Shown here in pieces: positions 1 through 6,505 of a stretch of 7,402 nucleotides of DNA. This DNA comes from Campylobacterales bacterium. GTDB lineage: Bacteria; Campylobacterota; Campylobacteria; Campylobacterales; JACAEZ01. Made by a program: the position numbers and the translations under genes. The number at the start of each line of letters is the position of its first letter. The stretch's first letter is position 1. The DNA lies in contig JACAEZ010000223.1 of the NCBI GenBank assembly GCA_013388565.1, positions 1 to 7,402 of the forward strand. Reading direction: 5' to 3'. Under the pieces are notes generated by a model. It ran no database searches, was not told the origin of the DNA, and saw nothing but the letters and a program-made list of their open reading frames with translations.

Positions 1-171
1 ATTTATTCTAACTTTAGAGTTTTTTTCAAGCCCTGTTACATCTTCTAAAATTGTATCTATAAAGTATCCATTTTTTGAAAACATAGAAAACTCTTTTACT
101 TGAGTCGTCATCAAAAACATAAAAACAATTGCAATAAATACAAAAAAACCAACCTTTGTTTCAACTCTCAT
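1..171 (-). CDS. MCE/MlaD-family lipid transport protein, N-terminal part (cut by window edge)
   Basis: The first 57 codons are visible and the gene continues past the left edge. The product opens with a short basic stretch (MRVETK), one membrane helix at about residues 8-24, and then the start of an MCE domain, with GYFIDTILEDVTGL followed by SKVRIN. This matches the usual beginning of MlaD-type proteins, which are inner-membrane-anchored, periplasmic, lipid-binding subunits of an ABC lipid transporter (known of the family). The start is well supported: ATG at 171 follows a GAGGA ribosome binding site at 177-181. The ATG overlaps the lptD stop as ATGA, so translation is probably coupled. The MlaE/MlaF partners are not visible, so the exact transporter is not established and I give no gene symbol. 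Confidence 0.8.
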   Translation of the reverse strand, partial: MRVETKVGFFVFIAIVFMFLMTTQVKEFSMFSKNGYFIDTILEDVTGLEKNSKVRIN

Positions 172-2225
172 ATATTTCCTCTTGAATTTCTATGAAATTT
201 TTGACTAAAACCACCTATTGGGAATAGACCTATTTGAAAATAGACTATCTTATCTTTTACAGAATTTGTTCCTAAAGATGTTAATATTGGAACAATTTCC
301 TCTTTATAGCTAATCTTATAGTCCCAACATCGAATAAAGTATTTTAATCCTATTTCCCATCTATTTACGAAATCACCTTTATAATCATATTCAAATTGAA
401 TAAAAGTTGTATAAAATTTATTTAACTTATAGCTATTATAAGTAGAAAAATAACTTGATTTATCATCTTCTTTTTCTGAAAAGTAGTGAGATATGATAAA
501 ATCTTTCGTATCATCAATATATGCAATATCAAAAGCATTTCCTTCGATACTATTATCTTTATGTGAATATGATAAAAAATCATACAAAGAGATATTTTTT
601 GTAATTTTTAATTCAACTTCATGTTCAAAATTTTCATATTTGTAACTATCTTTTTCATATATAAATCTTTGATTTACTCTATGAGTTACTATTTCATCTA
701 AATTTTTATTAAAAAAGAAGTTACTAAATCTGATATTACTACTTTTTTTAGTTGTTTTATACTTTACAAAATCTATAAAATCACCTTTTTTATGTTCAAA
801 ACTTGGTATGATAAAATCTAAATATAGCTGACTTCCATGTAAAAAATTTGGATACTCTTTAACTAAATCAGAGCTAAATGCCAATTGATGGTAATTTCTA
901 AAAAATTTAGAATCTTTAATTTCACTATCCAAATTTGAGTAGTTTACTTGTGAAAAATATAAATTTTCTGAAAATTTCATATCTAAATAGTTATCAAAAA
1001 AAGATTTGTGATAACTTACTGGAATTAAAAATTCACTTTGCATAGCATTTAAATTTTTTATTCTATAATTATTAGATATTTTAAAATCAGCTGAAAGTAA
1101 AATATTTCTGTTAAAAATTGGATTTTGAAATCTATGATATTGTATCATTGGAAGTAGTTGAAGTGTATCTTTATTTGAAACTTTTGTAGTATCTATGAAA
1201 TATTTTGTATATAAACCTAAATAATCTTTTTCATGTTGAGCTATATAGTTTATTTTTGATGTTACAATATTTGATAAATTTTTTGTATTTTCATTTACTT
1301 TTTGTAAATTTATATAGTCAATATCATTTAAATAGTTTATATCAACATAAAATCCATCTTCATTTAAAAAATCAAAATAATCACTTAACACTTTTGTGGA
1401 TATATAGTTAAATTCTGCTCCAAAATGATTTTCATTTTTTAGATTATACTCTCGTGCATAACTTTTTTGCTCTTTAAAATAACCAGTTGTTATTTCACCT
1501 TTTGAAAAGTAACTATCAACAAATCTAAAAGTTGAATATATTCCATATCCTCTGTTTGTTCTAATTTGTGGAGATATTTCTATATCATAACTATCTTCTG
1601 GTGCAACATAAAAAGGTTGCATAAAATATAAACCTTCATTTGTAGAAAGCCCAACATCTGGTTTTAAAAGTCCTGTTCTTCGCTGTTTTGAAGCAGAAAA
1701 ACTCAAATATGGAAAATACAGTAATGGAATATTTGAAGCATGAAGTGTTGCTTCATGAAGAGTAACAAATGAACTGTTTGTATCATAAGAACCTCTATCA
1801 AATGAGATAAACCATGCAGGTGATTCAAAATTACAACTTGATAAAGTAGCATTTTCTAACTGATAAATTTGTTTTGTAGCATTTAAATCTTTAGCATTTA
1901 ACCAAAAGTTATTTTTATTATCTGTCAAATATATATTGCAAAATGTAGCTTTATCACTTTGTACATTTATATCTGCATGATTTGAGTATAAAAATAGATT
2001 ATCTTTTATTGCAAATACATTATCTGTAAGATTTAACTCTTTTGTTTCAAAGTTATATGCTAGATTTGAAGTTTGTATATGATATTTTGAAGTTTGTGCT
2101 ATTACAGATGTTGCACCATTTATATTTGTACTATTTGTATCTAGTTTATCTGCTATAATCTCTATATTTTCATTTGAAAATGCAAAAATTGAGAATATAG
2201 CTACAATGGATAGATGTTTAAGCAT
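168..2225 (-). CDS. lptD: LPS-assembly protein LptD (outer-membrane LPS translocon)
   Basis: LptD is the outer-membrane beta-barrel that, with the lipoprotein LptE, inserts LPS into the outer leaflet. The 685-residue product starts with a signal peptide (about residues 1-17, ending IFAFS). A periplasmic LptA/OstA-like beta-jellyroll domain follows at about residues 21-140 (IEIIADKLD, then NLTDNVFA). Next comes the conserved junction at about 166-230, with PLLYFPYLSFSASKQRRTG and then TNRGYGIYSTFRF. The rest is aromatic-rich, strand-like sequence of the barrel. Only three cysteines are present: C96, C131 and C633. C633 lies in the C-terminal CWDYKISYKE segment, where E. coli LptD has an adjacent Cys pair. 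The ATG overlaps the end of the RDD gene by 8 bases, with no clear ribosome binding site, so translational coupling is likely. Family assignment is secure; barrel strand positions were not worked out. Confidence 0.93.
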   Translation of the reverse strand: MLKHLSIVAIFSIFAFSNENIEIIADKLDTNSTNINGATSVIAQTSKYHIQTSNLAYNFETKELNLTDNVFAIKDNLFLYSNHADINVQSDKATFCNIYLTDNKNNFWLNAKDLNATKQIYQLENATLSSCNFESPAWFISFDRGSYDTNSSFVTLHEATLHASNIPLLYFPYLSFSASKQRRTGLLKPDVGLSTNEGLYFMQPFYVAPEDSYDIEISPQIRTNRGYGIYSTFRFVDSYFSKGEITTGYFKEQKSYAREYNLKNENHFGAEFNYISTKVLSDYFDFLNEDGFYVDINYLNDIDYINLQKVNENTKNLSNIVTSKINYIAQHEKDYLGLYTKYFIDTTKVSNKDTLQLLPMIQYHRFQNPIFNRNILLSADFKISNNYRIKNLNAMQSEFLIPVSYHKSFFDNYLDMKFSENLYFSQVNYSNLDSEIKDSKFFRNYHQLAFSSDLVKEYPNFLHGSQLYLDFIIPSFEHKKGDFIDFVKYKTTKKSSNIRFSNFFFNKNLDEIVTHRVNQRFIYEKDSYKYENFEHEVELKITKNISLYDFLSYSHKDNSIEGNAFDIAYIDDTKDFIISHYFSEKEDDKSSYFSTYNSYKLNKFYTTFIQFEYDYKGDFVNRWEIGLKYFIRCWDYKISYKEEIVPILTSLGTNSVKDKIVYFQIGLFPIGGFSQKFHRNSRGNI

Positions 2226-2667
2226 TAACTACTAAAGTTTTTGCACTTTTATCATGAAGGCTTTGTCTAAATTTATCAAAAAAAGCTATAAAAAATCCTA
2301 TATAAAACAGCATTTCACTAATAACTCTAAATATAGCCCTATTAAACGCAATACCAAAAGATGGAGAGTTAAAATCACTAACTTGAATTACTTTTATTTT
2401 TGCAAACATTTTGCCTAAAGTAGCTCCATATTTCCATATAAAAAATGTGTGATATAAAATTTTGATAGTAACTATTTCAAAAAAAACTCTATTTATTGTT
2501 AAAATAATCTGTTCAAAATCACTAACATCTTGAATATATTCCCAAAATATAGCCAAAACCAAGATAGAAATAAGCACATCATCAATTAAATATGCTAAAG
2601 CTCTTTTATTTGTAGAAGATAACTCAAACCCTTGTGTATTTAATTCTAACTCTAAATCTTTATTCAT
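2218..2667 (-). CDS. RDD-family small integral membrane protein
   Basis: This 149-residue protein has the RDD signature: R22 at the start of the first helix and the D29-D30 pair in RALAYLIDDVL. It has three likely membrane helices at about residues 23-43, 58-78 and 113-131. The conserved KYGATLGKMFAKIKV loop follows helix 2, and the family's C-terminal motif appears as RQSLHDKSAKTLVV. RDD proteins are widespread and mostly uncharacterised; some have been linked to ion transport, but nothing here shows a substrate. The gene starts 8 bases inside the end of purD and ends 8 bases inside lptD, with no strong ribosome binding site, so it is likely translated by coupling. Its place next to lptD hints at an envelope role, which is inference. 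Confidence 0.85.
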   Translation of the reverse strand: MNKDLELELNTQGFELSSTNKRALAYLIDDVLISILVLAIFWEYIQDVSDFEQIILTINRVFFEIVTIKILYHTFFIWKYGATLGKMFAKIKVIQVSDFNSPSFGIAFNRAIFRVISEMLFYIGFFIAFFDKFRQSLHDKSAKTLVVNA

Positions 2668-3931
2668 GAAATTTTAAAGCCTGATAAGCAATATCTTTTC
2701 TATATTGAGCACCATCAAAATTTATAAATTTAAGTGCTTCATAACTCTTTTCTCTAGCACTTTTTATATCATCAGATACACTTACTACAAGCAATACTCT
2801 ACCACCAGTAGCATATAACTCTCCATCTTCTGCCTCTACACCAGCAAAAGATATATGAGTATCAGAAATTGTAGATATTTTATCATCTATTGTTATTTTT
2901 GCTTTTGGAGAATTTTTGTAAGGATAATTTTTACTTGCTACAACAACTGCTAAACCAAATTTATCTTTAAACTTAATATCTAAAGTATCTAACTGTTTTG
3001 TTGAAGCTTTTAAAAATAGTTCATAAGCACTACTTTCAAGCAATGCCATCAACACTTCACACTCTGGGTCACCAAATCTGACATTATATTCAAGTACGAT
3101 TGGTTCACCTTTGACTATCATAAGTCCAATAAAAAGAGTTCCACAAAATTCACTCTCTATCTCTTTCATACCTTTGAGTGTAGGTTTTACAACTCTATCT
3201 TCAATTTTTTTATAAAGTTCTTCATTTATTAGTGGAGTTGGAGCATAAGCACCCATTCCGCCAGTATTTGGACCTTCATCATTATCCAAAAGTCTTTTAT
3301 GGTCTTGAGCAGCAGGTAATATTTTATAGTTTTCACCATCACAAATAGCAAAAACAGATAGTTCATATCCATCTAAAAACTCTTCAACAACAACTCTTTC
3401 ACCAGATTTACCAAACATATCACCATTAAGCATCTCTTTTGCACTCTGTTTTGCTTCATCTTTTGTTTTAGCTATGATTACACCTTTTCCAGCACAAAGC
3501 CCATCAGCTTTCACAACAATAGGCAAATCTAAGCTATCTATAAAATTTTCAGCTTCACTATAATTTGATGTTTCTATATATTTCGCGGTTGGAATATTGA
3601 ATTGTTTTAAGAAGTTTTTCATGAATGCTTTTGAGCCTTCAAGTCTTGCAGCATTTTTTGATGGACCATAAATTGTTAAATTTTTTTGTTTAAATATATC
3701 TACAATTCCATCAACTAAAGGTTGTTCTGGACCAACTATTGTCAAATTTATACTATTTTCTATACAAAAGTCAGCCAATTTTTCATAATCTTTAATATCT
3801 AAATTAGTTCCTAATTTTGTTGTAGCACCATTACCTGGAGCGAAAAAGATATTTTTTACAAATTTATCATTTTTTAAAGCTAAACCTATCGAATACTCTC
3901 TTCCACCATTTCCTACAATCAAAACATTCAT
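2660..3931 (-). CDS. purD: Phosphoribosylamine-glycine ligase (GAR synthetase), purine synthesis
   Basis: PurD is an ATP-grasp enzyme that joins 5-phosphoribosylamine and glycine, using ATP, to make glycinamide ribonucleotide, the second step of de novo purine synthesis in the cytoplasm. The 423-residue product has the normal family length. Visible motifs are the N-terminal GNGGRE loop (residues 7-12), VGPEQPL (66-72), the ATP-grasp segment KADGLCAGKG (141-150), QDHKRLLDNDEGPNTGGMGA (209-228), and the metal/ATP-binding EYNVRFGDPECEV (281-293). The residue after GGRE is Y rather than the H common in E. coli-type PurD; this looks like a lineage variant. I chose ATG 3931 over an in-frame TTG at 3943 because the TTG lies on the ribosome binding site (GGAG, 3938-3941) and MNVLIVGNGG is the usual start. 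The gene follows the 6S-like RNA by about 20 bases and overlaps the RDD gene by 8. Confidence 0.96.
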   Translation of the reverse strand: MNVLIVGNGGREYSIGLALKNDKFVKNIFFAPGNGATTKLGTNLDIKDYEKLADFCIENSINLTIVGPEQPLVDGIVDIFKQKNLTIYGPSKNAARLEGSKAFMKNFLKQFNIPTAKYIETSNYSEAENFIDSLDLPIVVKADGLCAGKGVIIAKTKDEAKQSAKEMLNGDMFGKSGERVVVEEFLDGYELSVFAICDGENYKILPAAQDHKRLLDNDEGPNTGGMGAYAPTPLINEELYKKIEDRVVKPTLKGMKEIESEFCGTLFIGLMIVKGEPIVLEYNVRFGDPECEVLMALLESSAYELFLKASTKQLDTLDIKFKDKFGLAVVVASKNYPYKNSPKAKITIDDKISTISDTHISFAGVEAEDGELYATGGRVLLVVSVSDDIKSAREKSYEALKFINFDGAQYRKDIAYQALKFHE

Positions 3932-3937
3932 GAAAAT

Positions 3938-3941
3938 CTCC
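3938..3941 (-). promoter_or_regulatory. Ribosome binding site that fixes the purD start
   Basis: GGAG is followed by six bases (ATTTTC) and then ATG at 3931. It sits at the end of a T-rich run directly after the 6S-like RNA. Its position rules out the in-frame TTG at 3943 as the start, because that codon would overlap the site. Confidence 0.8.
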
Positions 3942-3953
3942 AAAAAATAAAAA

Positions 3954-4149
3954 TACCCAAGTGAGCGATACCAATAAGAAGTGGCCCTAAAAAAGCCAAC
4001 TTTGCAGAATTGACCAGTTTTTTAGGGGCAATCTCTAACTTTTTTAAAAGCTCAAACAAGACCGCCAACACACCAAACCGTGTACGAATTCCGCGATACT
4101 TTAAGTGTCGGACCCTCGATGAATTGGAAATCTCGCTTCACTTAGGAGG
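3954..4149 (-). ncRNA. ssrS: 6S RNA (SsrS), regulator of housekeeping RNA polymerase
   Basis: 6S RNA is a rod-shaped RNA of about 180-200 nt that mimics an open promoter and binds the housekeeping RNA polymerase holoenzyme (known of the family). The segment is GC-richer than its surroundings (about 43%) and has no credible ORF. Read on the minus strand, it folds as follows. A terminal stem pairs 4133-4146 with 3956-3968 (13 pairs, one bulged base). After a small internal loop, CCAAU (4123-4127) pairs with AUUGG (3971-3975). A large open middle follows. An apical arm begins with CCGACAC (4105-4111) paired to GUGUUGG (4065-4071). The 3' side of the middle carries a hairpin at 3984-4029. Length (about 195 nt), shape, a dedicated promoter and position before purD all fit. 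I recall a 'purD motif' of this bacterial group later recognised as 6S RNA, from memory only. Ends are estimates: the start from the -10 box, the 3' end from the terminal stem. Confidence 0.82.
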
Positions 4150-4153
4150 TGTA

Positions 4154-4189
4154 ATTATAAAACAAAATTGCTTAAAATAGCTCTAAAAT
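4154..4189 (-). promoter_or_regulatory. Promoter of the 6S-like RNA: TATAAT plus phased T-tracts
   Basis: A perfect TATAAT -10 box lies at 4154-4159 on the minus strand, placing the transcript start near 4147-4150. No -35 box is evident. Upstream are three ATTTT tracts at 4164-4168, 4174-4178 and 4185-4189, with spacings of 10 and 11 bases. This matches the housekeeping promoter style described for Helicobacter and Campylobacter, where a periodic AT-rich signal replaces the -35 element. The promoter begins almost at the hisH stop codon, leaving no room for a separate terminator after hisH. Confidence 0.75.
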
Positions 4190-4196
4190 GGCTTTT

Positions 4197-4805
4197 TTAA
4201 GATGTTGCAAAATTTTTAAGTATCTGCAATCCTATATTGTGAGACTTCTCTGGATGTGGTTGAAAACCATAAATATTATCTTTATTTACAGCACTTACAA
4301 ACTCATATCCATAATTTGTTTTAGCTATTGCATATTTTTCTTCGCAAACTACATGATAACTATGAACAAAATATAAGTATGGTTCACTTGGCAACTCTTT
4401 AAATAATTTTGACTCTTTTACAAATAGTTCATTCCAACCCATGTGAGGAACTTTTAAAGAGTGTTCAAATTTTGATTTATCAAATAGTACAACATCACCA
4501 TCAATTAAATTTAACCCTTCATGATTACCAAACTCTTGAGATGTACTAAAAAGTAGTTGCATTCCTAAACAAATGCCAAGTATCTCTTTTCCACTTTTTG
4601 TATATTCAACTATTGCTTCATCTAAACCATACTCTTTTAGATGACTCATAGCATCTCCAAATGCTCCAACACCTGGTAAAATAAGTTTGTCATAATTTTT
4701 TAAATTTTTACTATCATTTTCAATTTTTGCACTAACACCAATCTTTTCAAAAGCATTCATGACACTTGCTAAATTTCCCATATTATAGTTTATTATACCT
4801 ATCAT
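4197..4805 (-). CDS. hisH: Imidazole glycerol phosphate synthase, glutaminase subunit HisH
   Basis: HisH is the class I glutamine amidotransferase that releases ammonia for HisF, in the step forming imidazole glycerol phosphate and AICAR, so it links histidine and purine synthesis. The 202-residue product has the usual length. It shows the N-terminal INYNMGNLASV, the oxyanion-region PGVGAFGDAM (44-53), the nucleophile elbow GICLGMQLL with C79, the HisH-typical VPHMGWN (119-125) and YFVHSYHV (145-152), and the rest of the triad in QPHPEKS (H184, E186). All catalytic residues are present. The ATG follows the stop of the PDC-protein gene with no gap, and only a weak ribosome binding site is seen, so coupling is likely. 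The HisF and HisA genes are not nearby in this window. A paralogue used for surface-sugar amidation was considered but is less likely given the canonical HisH motifs. Confidence 0.92.
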   Translation of the reverse strand: MIGIINYNMGNLASVMNAFEKIGVSAKIENDSKNLKNYDKLILPGVGAFGDAMSHLKEYGLDEAIVEYTKSGKEILGICLGMQLLFSTSQEFGNHEGLNLIDGDVVLFDKSKFEHSLKVPHMGWNELFVKESKLFKELPSEPYLYFVHSYHVVCEEKYAIAKTNYGYEFVSAVNKDNIYGFQPHPEKSHNIGLQILKNFATS

Positions 4806-5720
4806 TTAAAAATTTCTTTTTTGGGTTTTTGAAACAAATCTTATATAAAGTGACAATCCAAATAGAAGCATTGTAACACCACCAATTAAATATACAGCAT
4901 AAATGATACTTTTTGGGTCAATAAGAGCAAATTTAAATACAAGCATTAAAGCCTCTATTGCTAAAGCAATTATAATAGAACCCAAAAATCTTGTCATGGT
5001 TTGATGAACTGCTATTGAACCTTTTTCTTTATGTTTATTTTCAATAACCTCTTCTTCAAATATCGCTTTAACTAAATCAAATATCGCTAAAGAGAGTGTT
5101 AAAAGAATGGTTGATTCAAACATCTCTTTTATATCTATTGAAACAAAATCAAAATTATGTCCTGTAATACTTAAAACACCTCTGTAAAACAGAAGCATAG
5201 CTACTATAAAAAGTGAAAGTGAAAACATAAAATATATTGTTTTACTAAAAGTATTAAAAAAACCACCTATAGATGTTGTTTGAACCAATTTTATAGCATC
5301 TGTAAATTTTATATCCATACATAGTATGTATGTCAATTCACCCTTTTCATTATATAATGGATAAGCTGCAGTAACTACAAGTCCACCTAATAGTGAACAT
5401 GGATAGGGGTCTGTTAATATACATCTTTTTTCATTGACTGTTCTATAAAAATAGGCTCTATTACTCTTATTTTCACCTTTTCCAACTTTTAACTCACTAT
5501 CATCACAAATAAAATCATTTACTTGATTACCTTTTGAATCAAGTATATAAATAAGTCCAACATCACTAATCTCTCTTTTAATTTTATGAAGAGATTTTTC
5601 AATACTATCTATTTCAAATGAAGGTAATTTATTTGGTACATTTCTCGAAAATAGATAACACATATAAGCTCTAATTTGAACTCTTTGTTCTTGAAAATTT
5701 TGTATATCTTTTGATAACAT
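4806..5720 (-). CDS. PDC/Cache sensor-like domain protein with four C-terminal membrane helices
   Basis: I do not recognise this 304-residue protein as a named gene. Residues of about 1-145 look like a single PDC (Cache-type) ligand-sensing domain: a long N-terminal helix, strand VGLIYILDSKGNQV (54-67), NRAYFYRTV (87-95, matching the family's aromatic 'R-x-Y/W-F' region), and VTAAYPLYNEKGELTYI (116-132) ending LCMDI. Four hydrophobic helices follow at about 160-180, 203-222, 246-266 and 271-293, with a charged loop (223-245) and a basic tail (KTQKRN). No kinase, cyclase or chemoreceptor output domain is present. There is no signal peptide or N-terminal membrane helix. The start is firm: AGGAG at 5727-5731 lies seven bases... 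upstream of the ATG, inside the last codons of the exonuclease gene. It sits 2 bases after that gene and abuts hisH. The ligand and role are unknown; a sensory membrane protein is inference. Confidence 0.72.
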   Translation of the reverse strand: MLSKDIQNFQEQRVQIRAYMCYLFSRNVPNKLPSFEIDSIEKSLHKIKREISDVGLIYILDSKGNQVNDFICDDSELKVGKGENKSNRAYFYRTVNEKRCILTDPYPCSLLGGLVVTAAYPLYNEKGELTYILCMDIKFTDAIKLVQTTSIGGFFNTFSKTIYFMFSLSLFIVAMLLFYRGVLSITGHNFDFVSIDIKEMFESTILLTLSLAIFDLVKAIFEEEVIENKHKEKGSIAVHQTMTRFLGSIIIALAIEALMLVFKFALIDPKSIIYAVYLIGGVTMLLFGLSLYIRFVSKTQKRNF

Positions 5721-5722
5721 TT

Positions 5723-6505
5723 CTAACTCCTGTTTATTTCAATATCTACAGCATCTAAAAAATTTAGATAATAACTTTTTTGCGGTTGTAGTTTTGAACT
5801 CATGTCTTTTAAATATGTTTTATAACTTTCAAGTGATAAATTGCCCTTTAACAGCTCATATTTCAAAAAAATCCAATATGTATTTAAAACATCACTTTCG
5901 CAATATTCACTAATTTGTTTTAAATCATTTGCATAAAAAAGCCTTGCAACATCATCACCTTTTGTATCAATCTTGCCAACAGCTCCACACATTTTACAAA
6001 TAGTATCAAGATTTATCGTTCGATTTGCCCCAAAAGTTGAGAGTTGTTCATAAAGGTCCAAATGAAATGATTCATTAAATTTTACTCGATAATTTTCCCA
6101 TTTTGATTTATTTAGTGCAGGATTGTTTGTATCAAAAAATGCTTGACATGAAAGATTATACTTCATACCTCTAAGTAACAAAACTGGAATATCAAAGTTT
6201 TTTCCATTAAAACTAACAAGCCTTGGATTAAACTTATTTATAAGATTAAAAAATTCGCTTATTAACTCTTTTTCACTACTTTTTGAAAACGAACCAACCT
6301 TTTTAAAGTCCCCAAAATCATCTGTTTGCACAGCCGAAATTTCCACAACTCTATGATATGGAAGTGGTAAAAATGTTGTGTTATTTTCCTCTTTATACTG
6401 CTCTTGTGCTTGTAACACCCCATCATATCCATCACTGGATATATCAAAAAACTCTTTGCAAAGCTCCAAATCTGGAACTGTCTCTATATCAAAAATAATT
6501 GTCAT
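5723..6505 (-). CDS. DEDDy-type 3'-5' exonuclease (predicted PolB-like exonuclease family)
   Basis: The 260-residue product has the three exonuclease motifs of the DnaQ-like/PolB-exonuclease fold. Exo I is FDIET with D6 and E8. Exo II is SFNGKNFDIP with D105. Exo III is YCESD with Y201 and D205, so it is of the DEDDy class. These acidic residues bind the two metal ions that cleave nucleotides from a 3' end. The SFNGKNFDIPVLLLRG segment and the long C-terminal region resemble the stand-alone 'predicted PolB 3'-5' exonuclease' proteins. No polymerase domain is attached. The physiological substrate (DNA or RNA) cannot be read from the sequence. The ATG overlaps the comF-like stop as ATGA, and a strong AAGGAG site (6512-6517) lies inside the end of that gene. 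Catalytic residues are all intact. Confidence 0.88.
   Translation of the reverse strand: MTIIFDIETVPDLELCKEFFDISSDGYDGVLQAQEQYKEENNTTFLPLPYHRVVEISAVQTDDFGDFKKVGSFSKSSEKELISEFFNLINKFNPRLVSFNGKNFDIPVLLLRGMKYNLSCQAFFDTNNPALNKSKWENYRVKFNESFHLDLYEQLSTFGANRTINLDTICKMCGAVGKIDTKGDDVARLFYANDLKQISEYCESDVLNTYWIFLKYELLKGNLSLESYKTYLKDMSSKLQPQKSYYLNFLDAVDIEINRS

Noticed and set aside
1205..1411. Plus-strand 68-codon ORF opposite lptD
   Set aside because: It lies antisense within a convincing lptD frame, is rich in Leu/Tyr/His/Asn as expected of a shadow frame, and has no recognisable motif or ribosome binding site.
3932..3943. TTG start for purD adding four residues
   Set aside because: The TTG overlaps the GGAG ribosome binding site, and the ATG at 3931 gives the standard PurD N-terminus.
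3984..4029. Intrinsic terminator (hairpin with T-run)
   Set aside because: The T-run is inside the stem rather than after it, and the hairpin lies within the 6S-like structure, not at a transcript end.
3954..4149. Purine riboswitch or tRNA gene before purD
   Set aside because: There is no three-way purine-aptamer junction and no tRNA cloverleaf, T-loop or CCA end. The pairing gives one long rod closed end to end.
4172..4193. Tandem direct repeat as a mobile-element or recombination site
   Set aside because: It has only two imperfect 11-base copies, and they coincide with the phased T-tracts of the promoter, which explains them better.
4188..4376. Plus-strand 62-codon ORF opposite the end of hisH
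   Set aside because: It is antisense to the conserved HisH catalytic region. The hydrophobic look is a by-product of AT-rich complementary sequence.
6262..6447. Minus-strand 61-codon ORF inside the exonuclease gene
   Set aside because: It is an out-of-frame shadow of the exonuclease coding sequence, with no motif and no ribosome binding site.
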